A stretch of DNA of 64,000 nucleotides from Clonostachys chloroleuca (taxonomy: Eukaryota > Ascomycota > Sordariomycetes > Hypocreales > Bionectriaceae), in NCBI GenBank assembly GCA_037952775.1, contig JBANAY010000003.1:25916001-25980000 (forward strand). Direction: 5' to 3'. The translations under genes were made by a program, and so were the position numbers. Positions 1 through 13,500 of the stretch are shown here, piece after piece. The first letter of the stretch is position 1. Each line of letters begins with the position of its first letter. Below the pieces are notes generated by a model. It ran no database searches and was not told the origin of the DNA. It saw only the letters and a program-made list of their open reading frames with translations.

Positions 1-2875
1 TGGCTTGGTGCAACGATGCTTGGGTTCTTGGCGGTTAGGGTGAAGCATACAAATGACCCAGAATCTATTCATATTCATCTCAATACGCCATTTTCAATCA
101 TAGAATGCTTTTCAATTGATTGGAGCCTCTCAGTAGGCTTGTAGATCACAGTGTCTTGTGCCGATGATAGGGTTCCCACAGCCGAGCCCCTTAATCCTAA
201 CTCAGCGATATACACGAGGTCCCTTCCGGTTGGTCTGTCTTTTGATTCAATGGTCAAGACAATTCGTAATACGCACATTCTTCGGCAGATCAGTATAGGC
301 TATTTGGGCAATGTTGGTTGAATCGGCTCGCAAAGTGCCCTACGCACTACCGGCGGCACTGCGTAGCGATGAGCCTCCACGGCACATGAAACTATGCATA
401 ACGCAGACCAACCAGAAACCTAGTGCACAACACATTCCGTAGGGAGATTTGGCATTACAAAGGGAAAAAAGCAAATACATGTCCCACCAGCCAATACAAC
501 GGCAAGTGAACCTGACCAGCCTATAAGATTCGGTACTGTGAGACTGTTTTAACTCAAATGGCCAGAGCTCGACGCAATGGAACCTCAGCAGCGGAGCTCA
601 GCCGGACAAGGGTGTCGGACGACGTGATTGAGGAGAAAAAGACAAAATGTCCGTATCTGTCTTGTCCTGAAGCACCACTTCCCTCATTCCGAACACCATT
701 TGTCCTATTTACGCTTTCAGTAAGATGTGTCGTTACTGCTCCTCATGGCTCACCCATGGCATTTGACCTGGTGCCTAGCAAATTGCGCTTGGGCCCCGGG
801 CTAGAACGTGTGTAAATCATCATCTTGATATCAATCGAGGGCCAATTTATGTACTAGGCCAAATACGGAAAGATACATCGTCCAATTAGGTAATTTTTGC
901 AGCCACTCCAGCAATGTACCTCCACGCCCTCAAACCCCTCCAGCTCAGAGGGCGATGGGAATTGAGCATGAACAGCACCCCAAACCACTTCAACAAGAGG
1001 ACGCTAATTCTGTTCCAGACCGACTTTATATTAATATCAACAGAGATCCAGTCCTGCCGGCCCCCAAACTCTCAAACTTCGTATCGGCCGCCCTTTTCCA
1101 AGAACCATTATCCCATCATTCAATGCGCGCCAGCCTAGTTAAACGTGCTCAGCAGACACACCCCTCCCCCGCTGGACCTTGGGGTAGAGAGCCGGTACGT
1201 ACCGCGGTACGTACAGGCAGAGCAACCACAGGGGGTTAGTCCGGCCCCTCACCCCGACTATCCCTAGCTGCATGGGTCCCCTCCTCTGCGATGTCGAGCA
1301 AAGCGCTTCGAATTATGCCCGGTTTCCTGCACGTGTATGGGCGACCTGCCCTCCCAAGGAAACCGTCACGGTGGCGCAGATCCCCCCAAAAGCTCGACGG
1401 GGAGAAAATAACAGATAGCATGCCATGTCTCCTCCGCGCCCCCCATCAGATGGGATATGGACAGCAGAACGTCCCATGTTTCCTCTTTGGGAAATTCTGG
1501 CAGGACGGCAGTGTAGTTCAGTCGCTGGGGCAGGATAACCCTGGACTGACGCTCGAGCGTACGAAATGTGGGTCGCCCCCCTGGGGCTCATCTTCGCTAG
1601 CTCTTTAGAACCCCTGCTAGTCCCGCCATGAGCCCCATTTGTTTTTTTCTTTGATTTTTCTCCGGCTGAAATCGACCCACTTCTTCTCCCTGCCCGTTTT
1701 ACACGCTTTCCCTCCATGTCTGGCTGGTTCATCGGGGTCCCGACGTCCGCGGCATCTGGCAAATTTGCGATTGCTCGCCCAAAACTGTGTAGCTTTTCAG
1801 GACGGGCGACTCACCAGACGGCGTGTGGAGCCAAGATTGGGCTTCGTTGTCTCCTCTTTGGCCGGAACGCCAAGTTGGCGCGCACGCCAGCACAGCATAG
1901 CATAAACCTATCATCGTAAGGCTGGATGCTCACATGGCATATGCGATTTGTGGATTGGACTTTCGTACAAGTCCGCACCTTCTCTACCGCTACGATTCCC
2001 ATAGCGTCGATAAACGTGGAAGCCCGTGAATCACTTCGCCCCCAACGAAACCTTCTCGTATCGTTCCTTTCGGTAGATCGTACGGTAGACAGCCCGTTTC
2101 CCTACCGCCCGCAAAGGTTAGTGTTGATAGCCTGGTAACCCCTCCGCATCCGCTCGTCCCCGTCGGACATGACCGCATGCGCTACAGCTTGTTCTAAGGA
2201 GGACCCTCCCTTGCATCATTGACCTGAGCCTCCAAGCACAGCTGTCGCGAGCGAGTAATATTGCAGATTAGCTCTCCTCCTTCCTGCCCCACATCGGACC
2301 ACGATATCAACCATACCCCTGTCATCGTTCACAGTGGATCGGTTAACCTTTCCAACCCATGTCCATCCGTACCAAGGTACAGACAGTTACAGATCAATTG
2401 AAGAAGCAGGCAAAATTAGGGTGCAATGTATGCGATTGTCGCGCTAAACACGTGTAATACTTTGCAAGAAACAAACCAAGAACAGGCTCATGGGGAAATC
2501 ATTGTGGGATAAAAGAAATAAAGAAAACACTCCGATGGATAACAAGCAAGCCCACATCTTTTTCCGGTATAAAATTCGCTCCTGATGCATGTGAAATCCA
2601 GCAATAATCAGCCACCCAAGTATGTTGTAACCTCCCAAGCCCCCTGCAGAAACCAAGCCAAAAAACAATGCACTACCCCTTCGACGAGAAGATTTGGACC
2701 ATTCTAATATGTTATTCCGTAGACCGTGAGGTAAGGAAATTGTATGTCGTGATTTATCGAACCGACGTCCCCAAACGAATATGCAAATGCCGCCATGCGC
2801 CGCGCCGTAGAGAAGAAGACAGAAACAAACGAGTGCCATTAAAACGGAAGAGGAATATGGGATGGCCCAATAAGC
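1..2875. other. Left-end region with no recognised gene
   Basis: Only short unrecognised open frames occur here, none with a recognisable motif or a convincing spliced continuation. The part nearest 2876 is presumably the 3' untranslated region of the minus-strand gene that ends there. A perfect 20-base palindrome lies at 1195-1214 and is listed separately. Confidence 0.5.
1195..1214. repeat. Perfect 20-base palindrome
   Basis: Bases 1195-1214 read identically on both strands, with GTACGTAC at each end around a central CGCG. The flanking bases do not extend the symmetry. It lies in a region without a recognised gene. It could be a dimeric protein-binding site or chance, because GTAC/TAGGTA-rich words are frequent in the intergenic DNA of this window. 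Confidence 0.6.
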
Positions 2876-4512
2876 TCACTCTTTCTTCGCTCGGTCAAAC
2901 GCGCCACGAGTGTGGGCTGCCGCACCAGGTTCCATTTTGACAGCACGGCGCTCGGGCACCTGAACCTGGATGGTATCAGGCGTTATGAGGGAGCCATGCT
3001 CCCACTGTGGTTGCATCTGAATCTGGTGGATGACTTCATCCTGGTGGCGCGTATTCTGGAAGCCGTGGGTAGGGATCCCGTGGGCAATTTCCGACTGCTC
3101 AAAGTATCGCTTGCCCTTTTCTGACAGCTTGCGCCGCCTGCGAACGCCGGTGTCATCTAACGGCTGTATGTAAATGTCCTGTTCAAGGTTCAATTCGACA
3201 AGTTTTGCTTCGATATCTTTGTCGCTCGCATTCATGTTGCGGGAGCCGCCAAGTTCAACGAACTTGTTGAGGATTGTCTGGTATCGCTCCTTCTCAACGA
3301 TCCACCAGGCTTGACGAAGGATGTTCTCCTACAATTGGATAAGTTAGCGACCGTATTACTACAGTGGGCGGTGTGATTCTCTTGGAAGGGGTCGAAACCT
3401 ACATCATGATCGAGCCATTGGTACCACCTAGACCGACCGCGATTGTACTTCATCTGCAGCTTCTCCTTCGTGATGGCTTTGGAACCAAACGCCTTAGCAT
3501 GGTCCCTAATGACACTGTTCCACATGTCTTGACCCTTCTGGTGTCGATGGCGCCAACGCGATTCAAAAATGCACCTTTCCTCAGCCGGGCAGCCGTCTTT
3601 CAAAAGCGGCGGCACCTCTTCTCCGTGGCAGTTTGTGTTCTCCTCGACGGGCTCGCGTGCCTGAACCAAGGGGCGTGTTGGCATAGACCTACGGCTGGCT
3701 GCGCTCCGTTTTCTGCTGCGGACCCTAGATGCTGTACGGGAGTGCCTGGACGGAGATCCGGTAGGCGGGTAGGTGCCGCTTGACCTCAAGGAGAAAAAGG
3801 TTCGTCGCCGTCGCGAGGCTCTGACTTGATGTTGTGGTAATGCTGAGGCAATGAGCGAGTCATGTTGCGTGGAACATCGAGAGGAATGGAGTGGTCGTCC
3901 CTCAACAGGTGGTCTACAGGCTGCGCATTCTGCATCATGTAGAAAGGGTTGGCTTGGTGCTGTAGTCCATGGGGCAGTGTGCCGTCTGAGACGCCGAAGG
4001 AACCCATGTATGCTTCGGTGGGAGGGTTGGGGGTCCGTCGGCCGTCTACTACGTAGGACGGCTCGCCAAAATCACCAGGAGTGGACGTGGGTTGGGTCAT
4101 TGGAGAGCCGCTTTGGCTTGTTTGGCTGTTCATTTCGAATTGGTTCTGGAACGGATACATGCTGGTGGAATCCGGGGGGTGAGCTCCTTGTGTGGGGTTC
4201 CTGGGGAAGGGTACTGAGGCCGAAATTCCGAGCCCGGCAGCACAAGAGGCGATCCAGCAGTCGAGTTGGGAGTTAGCAGTGAGGAGTCGCAGTGCGCCGG
4301 AAGGTTAAATGAAGCAGCCTAGAGGTATCTGTCAGTGATTAATGTTGCCGTGCAAGGTGAGAATGGCTTACCGAGGAGTAGGGTGCGAGATCTGGGTATA
4401 CGGAGCTCGGAGCTTCGACGGACAGGCGCTGTTCGTCGATAAGGCTCAATGGTCCGGTCATACAAGGAGCTTGCGACACTGGATTGACAATATATGACAC
4501 TTTTCCCATCAT
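2876..4512 (-). CDS. Putative nuclear regulator of unrecognised family, two apparent frameshifts
   Basis: Three exons are inferred: 4512-4372, 4318-3403 and 3328-2876, with GT...AG borders. The product would be about 503 residues. I do not recognise the family. The N-terminal half is rich in Ser, Pro and Gln, as in transcription factors. A basic stretch (RVRSRKRSAASRRS) near residue 240 could be a nuclear signal. Residues about 290-415 form a compact region rich in Trp, Arg and Lys, including RWYQWLDHD directly before the second intron and a later RRRRK. This could be a helical, Myb/SANT-like DNA-binding region, which is inference. Reading frame is kept only if one base is missing from the G6 run at 4174-4179 and one from the A5 run at 3794-3798 (plus strand). 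The start is uncertain: an in-frame stop lies near 4636, next to a TTTCTAG acceptor-like site, so an upstream exon may exist. Confidence 0.7.
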
Positions 4513-7500
4513 ACCTGGAAGCTCAGGGTGACAATGTGTGGGTGTCTGGTATAGATGAGTGTTGAGCTCAGGTGTGGTGGCGCGTAGATGAGAGGGTATC
4601 AGGTGTGTCCAAACTGATGGCGGTTCCAAGTGACTCTAGAAAGGGAGAAGCAATGTGCACGCTTGGCTAAAATATATGTAGAGGCTTGGTAGTCTGGCGA
4701 TGGAAAGAATTCGGGGCCAGATGAGGCTGATATAGGTACCAGTGGAAGTCAAGATAGCAAGAAGTCGAATTGAAGTCAGCCTGCCCTCAAAGTGGTCGCA
4801 TACAAGACGGCCAGGAAGGAGGCCCGAAATGCAACCAAGCGGTGACCTGGCAAGGGAGTTGGGAGGACGAGGGTGCGAGGATATGGATATGGAAGAAAAC
4901 GAGGAAAGTGACGAGACAGATGGGAGGAGGAGCGAGAAGAAATAAGGGAGCTGAGAGAAGACTTTTGTGGACTCATCTTCACATTCGAAGAGAGGGAAGA
5001 TGGCATTTTAGTAGGTAGATCAGCCCGCGGTACAAGGTATCTACAAGAAAAGAGTGTCATCCCCGGGACACCAGAGTGCGGCCACAAGGCGCTTCGTGGG
5101 GGGTGAGTGCAGTGAAGCGAAACCCTTCCCCTGTTAGGCGAACGAAAGGCAACGCAAAGGCAGAGCAGGGGGGCCCAACCTTTGAGGGACTATACCTCTC
5201 CCCTTACGAGACCCAAAGAGTACGGTTCCCTGCTCTGATGCTTATAGCACGGTGGGGAGGACTTGACAGCGGGCGGAAGCTCATCTCGCTGGTAAGGCGA
5301 GAGCAGCTGTCATCCAGGCGCCGAGGTACCCTGGTTGATCAGTGTGCAAGGAGGGTCCCGCCAACCTAACCGGGGTGGAATGAGTGATTATAGCAAATTG
5401 GGACGTTAGAGGGGCGTGGCGATCAAATAATCTCTGCAAGGATGTGAGTGGAGGCGACGTGCATGGCGAGGTGGAAGGGGCCTCGGAGCGGAGCTTGGTC
5501 GAAGTACATTGAGCTCCCTGTGCCGTGTCCACTAAATCAACGTTGGATCCAGTCCGTCAGGTGCTGTCCACTGCTCTCCAGGGAAACGAGTTCAGTGGGC
5601 TGAACCCCAACACCTGACTGCAGCCCTCACCTCCATCAGTATGTAGGTACGTAGGTACCTAGTATGTGCTCTTCAGGTGGTATCCGGCTCTCCAGGCCTC
5701 AGGTGCGGATCAACAGGCTTGACGGCATCGCAGGATGCAGAGCTGGACGCTTCTGGCAGCCGCCCGTTTGCACTGCTACGTCTCCTGCGAGTACTGCGTC
5801 CGCGGCTACGGTGGCGGGCTTCATGCGACTCGCTGTACCGACTGTACGGAAATAAGCACTCCTTGCTGGGACTTGCTCAGACAATGGCCCAAATTGCGTG
5901 CATCATGTTGATGAGACGCTTCTCGACGCCCGCCCCAATTCCACCTCCTTGCAAACGTTCCCTATCCTATGGTTCCCTTCCCGGTCAATTCATGCCGTGA
6001 GACGGGCTGAGAGTGCCCCATGAGTCGCCAATCAGCGCTGTGACGCAGCAGAGGTGCTCTGTGAATTTGTCGCCTCTCGCCCGCTAGGATTCACCAGACC
6101 TCTAAAAGCACAACGAGGCTGACGTCCAAAGGCTATACATCCCACACACGTACGTTGCATCCATGGCGAGTACATACATACGTCAAGTCTAAAATAGTAA
6201 TGCCGAGAATGGCAATTAGCAGGCTGCGGCCATTGTTTGTTGGTCGTGACTTGGAGTGTTCATACCTCGTGAACTCCTCCCTCTACCGCTGAAGATATGT
6301 CGGCGGGGCAGTAGGTGGTTACGGTTACAGTACCAACCACAGAGGTAGGCTGAGCAATTGGATGGCAAAACCCCAGTGCGAATCAATTCAAACCGAAACG
6401 CCCGTCAAATCCCACAGCCCAATACTTTGAGACCCCAGATTAACCAACCCGGCCGAATGTAGACAAAATCCCACGTCTTTTTTTTTCTTTACTTTGTTCT
6501 GTTCAGTCCCCACCTGATGTTTCTCCGCCAGGTGATACCTACGCTGCAGGGTAGGCTTTCTGATTGGCCGTCTCCCCAGCCCTATGTTTATCTTCGAAGG
6601 CTCAAAAGCGGATGGTGGTTTCGTAATGGGCTTCCTGTCGTTATGAATCCGGCCAAGCTAGCCGATGGGTCAGCCTGAGAAAGGGACCTTTGCTTGGATT
6701 CAATTGTTGCCAGCACTTGACGTTGCTAAGCCGACAAAGGGAAGAAGGTGCGAATGACCAAATGCGGTGACTTGGCTCGTTATTTTGCCTTACGGCGAGT
6801 ACCCAAGCACCTTTGATTCGGCACTAATTCACCCCAATCTGGGCTCCATCCCTTGTAGGCCCGAAGCCAACAGGAGACGGGCCAGAATTCAAGAGACGCC
6901 AGCGTTGTATGCCTTGGGATAGTGTCCGTCCCTCGATGACACAGAGCCCTATCGGCATTTGCGTAATACAGAACGGCGCTCCTTGTAATGCGGTGGGTGT
7001 CATTATAGTCGAGACACGTCGAGCATGGGATCATCCCGAACCCACATTCATCACCCAAACGGTCAGCTCACAGATGTGCAAGATTTTTTTGTCGTGCAGT
7101 CCCCGTTGCGTGATCCTTGATGGCTCTCACATCCATTCCACGCATGCCATGCAATCATTCTGTTCAGCTGCTATGTGAGATTAAAGCCAGTGCGCTGCAG
7201 CACATCTAAGGTAGCAGCAAATCAAGCCGCCCATGGGTAGATGATGAAACAAAGCTTGGGGGCAGGGGGCTAAACCGAACAAGTGCGGGCTACAGGTGAA
7301 GACAATAGCGGCAGGGACTTGGGCGACACTGCGGAAACGAAGCCGGAGAATGGTGATCGGTCTGATTGAGCATGGATCTGGGTTCCCCCAATGAGTGAGG
7401 GCTGAGCATTGTGCAGGGGGTGTCTGAGGGGCTCTGATGGAGCGACGGTGATCCATCCATACCTTTACTGCGTCCGGATAGAGTAAGGTAGTTTACCTTT

Positions 7501-10500
7501 CGCAGTTAGCCTGGCACACGATGAACAAGGGAATGGCGCCAGATGAGTTGGACAAATTGGCTCTGAAGGTAGCAGCCGGACGGACGAACTACTGGAGGCT
7601 GTCGCAAATAAACCCGGGAGGAAGCTAGACCTCTGACGCACCTCGGAAGTGCTTCTCACTTGTTACGTCGCCATGGTGAGCTGGCGGCTGGCATTCACCC
7701 AGTACCACGATGACTACCGGCCCAAAGTTCCCTTTCGGGAGCACCAGCATAAAGGCGGTGCTGCCTATTGGACTGCCCTATGATATCCCGTTCTACCCTC
7801 TCGTGCGTCTCAAGATGACGGATGGCAGCACTGGAATCATCCAATGGGCGATCAAAAACCTGACCTACAGAATCTATGCCTGTGCAGCTGAGTCCTCGAC
7901 GGCAGCATTAGCAGCGTGCCATTGGGGGCCGCTCACGACGATACAACGAGAGTACATATCAAGTCGACGTAGTCCTGCATAACACGACTTTATTGTTGCT
8001 ATTAACAGCAGGTATCGGGAGAGAAAGGCCGTGGGCGCAGCTCGAGATCATCCACCGGCCGACTTAACACCGGCCGCGATGCTAGCTGCCGGCTGGGGCC
8101 GCACCCTGGAGACATCATTTCCGCGTCATTGTTCAAGCTTCACTCGTACGCGATGGAATCGACACTAGGACGGGTCGGATTGAAAACCCGCGGTCGCTAC
8201 TTGTGAGTGGTGTGGGCAGGCTGATGGAAGGTGTGCGTGTGTGTGCAATTTAGGGACCAATTAGCTTGGGGTTTGATCGTAGCGCCGTGTCAAGAGGTAG
8301 GAGGTGGCAGATTAGCACCTACCTTGTTTTCTTTAGTGAGCACCTAGCTAAACTGAGAGCTCGCGACCCTGCACAGAATGTTCGCCCACCCTCCCCTCAC
8401 ATCCTCTCTGCTTCCTCCCACCACCAATATTCTCACTGCAGGCTGCAAGAAAAATAATACCACCCCCGAGAGAACGATGACACTAAAGCCAAATCCCAAA
8501 GGGTGGTAAAGAGCATTGCCTTAGGTCGCCTCACCGTCGCATTTGGAAGTGGCTTGTTTGGGTTGTCCGCACATCTCACATCGGAGTGGCGTCAGCCCTT
8601 TGGATCCCCACACCAGATATGCGTTGCTCCCTTGCAACCCTTTCATGGACCCATCGCAGTACCTGGACGTTCATCTCTGCCACCGGTTTCAACCCTACCC
8701 GCCCAAATATGCCCGGCTTCAAACGTGGAAGCTGGGCAAAAGTACCCCCAGAGGCGATGAAATCTTGGGCCTTGATTCATGAATCTGGAGCCTGGGCCTT
8801 GCGGGTTGGTGGTCCGCGGTCCGGATGCTAATGATACGAGCAGGGCATGTATCATTTCACTATGTACGGTCGGCCGTTCGTTGCAGGCTCGTCTGAAGCC
8901 GGCGGCCGATCCAGCCTGTACGGCACTTAATCATGTCAGTAAGACGAGACGACCCCCTACTGGCACACTGCTTATTCCAATTGGTCTGCAATGCGGCACT
9001 TGCCACTTTCTGTTTGAAAACAAAGATATATGCCGAGCTAGTAGAGGAGAGCAAGCCACGTCCGCCATAGGCATCGCCGTGAGGGGGGAAGCATAACCGA
9101 AGCAGGAAAGACAGAACGGGCATTGCGACGACTCCCATCTCCACCTCGCATGAGCCAGCAAGTGGGCTGACGAGCCGGCCAGAGGCCTCTTGGACTCCGG
9201 GGAAACCAGGGAGAAAGAAGACAAGTACAGTTTCACGCGCACGTTCAAGACGCCGGTTTGCCTGACCATTGCCTTCTCTAGCACGGTGCAGCTCGAGCCA
9301 GATTTAGGACTGAGAATCATGCCAGTATCGGCCGGGTGGTCGGAGGGTGGTGAACCTAAGTCGTTTAGGGATGGCAGGGAATCCCTCACAACGATCCATC
9401 CAGAATAACAAGGGCCCTGGTTTCCTGTCGGTGGGCACAGGTGCCTGCCCAAGCTACTCTCAGAGCGTCGCAGCTGTTGCGTAGCACCTCCACTGGCAAT
9501 ACCACCCAAGTTGCGCTTTTTGTTAGTGAACCAGACTGTCGGGACGCGCTAGCAGAGGGTGTATGCGTTCTGATTGGCCAGATGCAGCTTTCTGATCTCT
9601 GATTGGTTGTATGCACGCGATATGCGCACGCCCTCCTCGCTGTCACAGTCAGTGCGGCCAATGTGACCAATGGGCGCCAGTCGCCAATACGACCCTAGTC
9701 CACGTCTGGCTGTGTCGTCTTGCGCGCCTGAGTGCTGTTGTAGGCGCCATCATTGGTTACCAAGAGATGCAAGCTGCAACGCACTGCCAGCTCATATCTG
9801 CTGGATTGCGAATGCAACGCTTTCATCAGCTACCACATTGTGTGTCGCTGGTCTGCGGTATCGCCCAGCCTGAACCGGATTTGTCTCAGGCCCCAGTCCA
9901 TGCACTGTATTTTTGATATGGTGGCTATGGCTTGGCCTGTTGTCCCTCTTCTGACCAGTCGTGGCGAAGCTCATTCAACGACCACAAGCCGGCGGGGTGG
10001 ATTTCGGCTACCTTTCTCTGCTCTTCCCCTGGTCAGTCGTCCTTCCTTGCTCCCACTCTCCTCGTCGATCCCTGGGGCCATACTTGGCCAGGCGTAATCG
10101 TGTTAGTTGCATTAATAGCACGGCATGTGATATAATTGGTTTGGAGCCTCTCCTGCCCTACGCTGTGCCTCATCATAGCCTCGGGACTTGCTTGGGAATC
10201 CTCTGATGCTCCCTTGTTTCCGCTCCCTGTCCCCCCCCAAATTGAATGTCTCTCCACATCTAGCTGCCTTCTCATGTACGTGTATGTGTATAGTCGCCTT
10301 GGGAGTCCACGTACGATCCGTCGCTTCCCGAGCCACTTTTCAACCGGACAGATTCATCACTGCGGGAGGAGTGGGCGTGCCAATACCGCCAGTCCTCTTC
10401 GGATCCATCTCGGTCCATCCATACTGAGAAAGGAAAATAAAACGGCTTTTAATGTAGAATCCGTCTCCATACACGCAAGCAGAGTAGCGCCGGCAGCTCT

Positions 10501-13500
10501 GGCCTGGCCAACCCCAAGCTCCGCCTGGCCAACCCCAAGCTCCGCCTCAGAGTCTTTACCAAGCTAAGGTAGCCCACCTCAAGCTTCATCGATAAGCGCC
10601 AGGGCCGCATAAGGCGCGCTCCATCTCCCAATCCAGAACTGCAGCCCAAAAAAAGTCCTCTTTTTTTTCATGGATTATTTCCCCGGTCATCATGGAGAGT
10701 GGAATCATGCTCATGCGGCTCCTTCATAGACGCGAACTGGCTGGCTCACGATAGGCAATGTCACCTCCAACGTCTGATTTGAGCCTTGGCTTTCCAATGC
10801 AACCTTAGACTGAATGCGTTGGTATACTCGGGACCCATAGCGATCTCTTCAGCCTTCCGATCCTACTCTTAGTGTAGTTCCTTCTTAGGGCCGGCTCTAT
10901 GCCTCTTTTTCTCTGCACAGAGAGCGAGTGACAACCGGGGGCCGACGAGTTGCACCTGATGGTTGGTGTCATGATATTGGACTGGATCGTCAGACAAAAC
11001 CGCTTCCGCCCTTCGCTTACCGTTGCCTTAAGCCTACTAGGCTCTGCTTGTTAGTCGTGCGATATCTGGTCTTCTCTAAGTAAAGTCGCTCGCTTGTTGC
11101 GTGGGGTCTGGACTCGCGATGCTGAACCCCAAAAGCTTTGACGCCCCCTACGGCACTTTTTCCGCCCTATCACTCCGCGTGTTGGTCGAAACAGAGCCCT
11201 CTAATTTCAACAGCATGCGCTAGTCGGCGTTTCATGCTCGGTCAACAGCCTCGCGCCTCGACCGGCGGGGATTCGGGGAGCCATCCTGTGGAGGTGTGTG
11301 TGGTGGGCACGTTCGTTGCATACACGGGCAAGAAGCACCTTCCACCCTCCATTCCCCTTTTGTAAGTTTATGATGACTCAAAAGGACCTCAATACAAGAT
11401 TGCCTTGGAGTTCAATGGGGATCTAATTAGGCTTCAAAGCCAAAAGGCAGCTAGCTTGTGGTGGCGGCCCGTTTATGACATCTTCACATACTGTGCGCCG
11501 AGCCAACAGGCATCCATCCACCCGCCCCCTTTCATCACATGTGCCGCCAGTAAAATCAGTGATAGACGTTCTCTTCATGTACCTTTCTCCTTTCGTGCAT
11601 AAGATTCAAGAAGAATCCAAAACTATATCCCATATATCTGAGCCGAAACCGGGCAGCTGTTGCAATATAGACGCAAGGGGGAGGCAGGGAATGATGCTCA
11701 ATTTCCATCCGTACAAACCCAATACTTCAAACGTTGATATTGGACCTCGGACCTCGTTCAAGAGTAGGTGTCAACCTAAAAGAACAGGACAGGAACGGGA
11801 ATGGCGCCTTCGCAGGGCCGTAGGCTACTAACGACTGCGCGACTCCATGCCTCGAGGGTGTTGCCTCAGATGGCTGTCAACTGTCAATGATCTGCTGGAT
11901 CCATCGGCGATTAGGCGCCAGAACGGCCGTCTACTCGAGCTAGCACGCTCGTGATGTTGGTCACAAACGTTCGATACAGAGTGCCGAGCGTGCGTTGGTT
12001 ACTTGGTTCCTTGGTTTGCCGCCGCCTACCCACACCTCCCTCCCTCAATCCCCCCTGGATTTGGGGGTCTCAAGGGGAACGCCAGCACAGTAAACTTTCT
12101 TGACATCTCGGCCCAAGTGGGTTTTGTATACGTGTGTTGATATCGTGTACTGGTACTTTGCCCAACCTCCGGGAGGTTCAGGCCACGCCCCCCTCCTTTG
12201 CCGTTGAAGCCCATCACGCGGGACTCGACGGAAACCCCCAACCACGACTCGCCTTACCCGCCTAATTCACCGACCAACAAGATGAACAATAGCTCTTTTA
12301 CCCGCGGCTTGCTTGACATGATCCAGTCGGGTATAGATCGATTGTGGCGCAAGGGGGGAAAGGGGGTGTGGTTGATGCTTGACCGGTCGGTGGCAGGCCC
12401 ATGACCGACCCGCTGAGAATCGACCAGGCCACTCACTGCCTCTTCTCCGCGAGCAAGTCTGGCGATGGAATCCATGAAGCTTGTTTTCCCACGATCTTCC
12501 GGAATTCCAGCGCTTGTTCAACGTGCGTTAGGCGTATTCTGCGGCAGAATTCCCTTTTTTAAACGCGGAGTGTGGCCGTGCAAAAGACGAGCGCGGCCGC
12601 ATGAAACGGGGCCTGCCCCCGACCCACGGAGGAAGGGGGGGGGATGAGGCCCTCAACGCAAAAGGCAGACTCGCGATAATGGCCCTCCGGAGAGCCGCAT
12701 CGAGTTAAGTTGTTTCTGGATTTTCCATCGCAGGAATAATCATTGCTCAGCCTCGTTGATCTCCCAAATCTGTCCTGAACACGTTCCAAGTGGAAAGTCC
12801 CCACGGCTGTACACAGCCCTGCTGCTGGCCTTGGACCTCGTATGAATGACAAGTCTCAACCAGGCTTCCGGTGTTCTGGTTTGAGTGAGGTCGGATTACG
12901 CGATGCGAGTTCTCGGGGAACACGGGGGAGATGCGACGATGAGGCTCAACTGGGACCGGGAAACGGACAAAGTTCATCGTCACATGGAGACTTCTGCCTA
13001 CAGATCTTACTTACCAGGGAGCCTCGCTCTCCGGCGCCACAATGTCAAATCGTCATCGTGAATGATACACGCCCTCCTCCCTGTATAGTTGAATTGCATG
13101 CAATCGCTCTTGGCTGTCGTCTTCGCCTTATGACTCAGTCATCTGGGTGATGGTGACGAACCCGGGGGGTCCCGGCTAAACGAGCACGTTGTAGATACAA
13201 GCTAGACGAGAACGCCAGAGAATCCCAATCGAACAATATCACGACGAGAACAGCAAAGGTCACGGGCATACTCTGACCAGGCAGAGACTTGTTAGCTTTC
13301 ACTGGCTCACTGGTCTAGTCTACCTTGTGGCCCATGTTGCGATCGAAACCATTCACTCTGCATTCAACATACCAAACTGACGAAACGATTCAATTCATCT
13401 ACGAATTTTATACATCATTACATTCGTGTGCATCCCGTATGCGCATCCCATGAACGCAGAGCTGTCTAGATTACCGAATGTTCGTCATCCCATCAACCGT

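Noticed and set aside
1313..1762. 149-codon minus-strand frame
   Set aside because: Low complexity, no motif, no spliced continuation, and overlaps other chance frames of similar length.
2444..2839. 131-codon minus-strand frame with hydrophobic stretches
   Set aside because: It lies directly downstream of the 2876 stop, has no recognisable family and is AT-rich; more likely 3' untranslated sequence.
8931..9509. 192-codon minus-strand frame in the 9-kb gap
   Set aside because: No domain or conserved pattern seen; several chance frames of comparable length overlap it on both strands.
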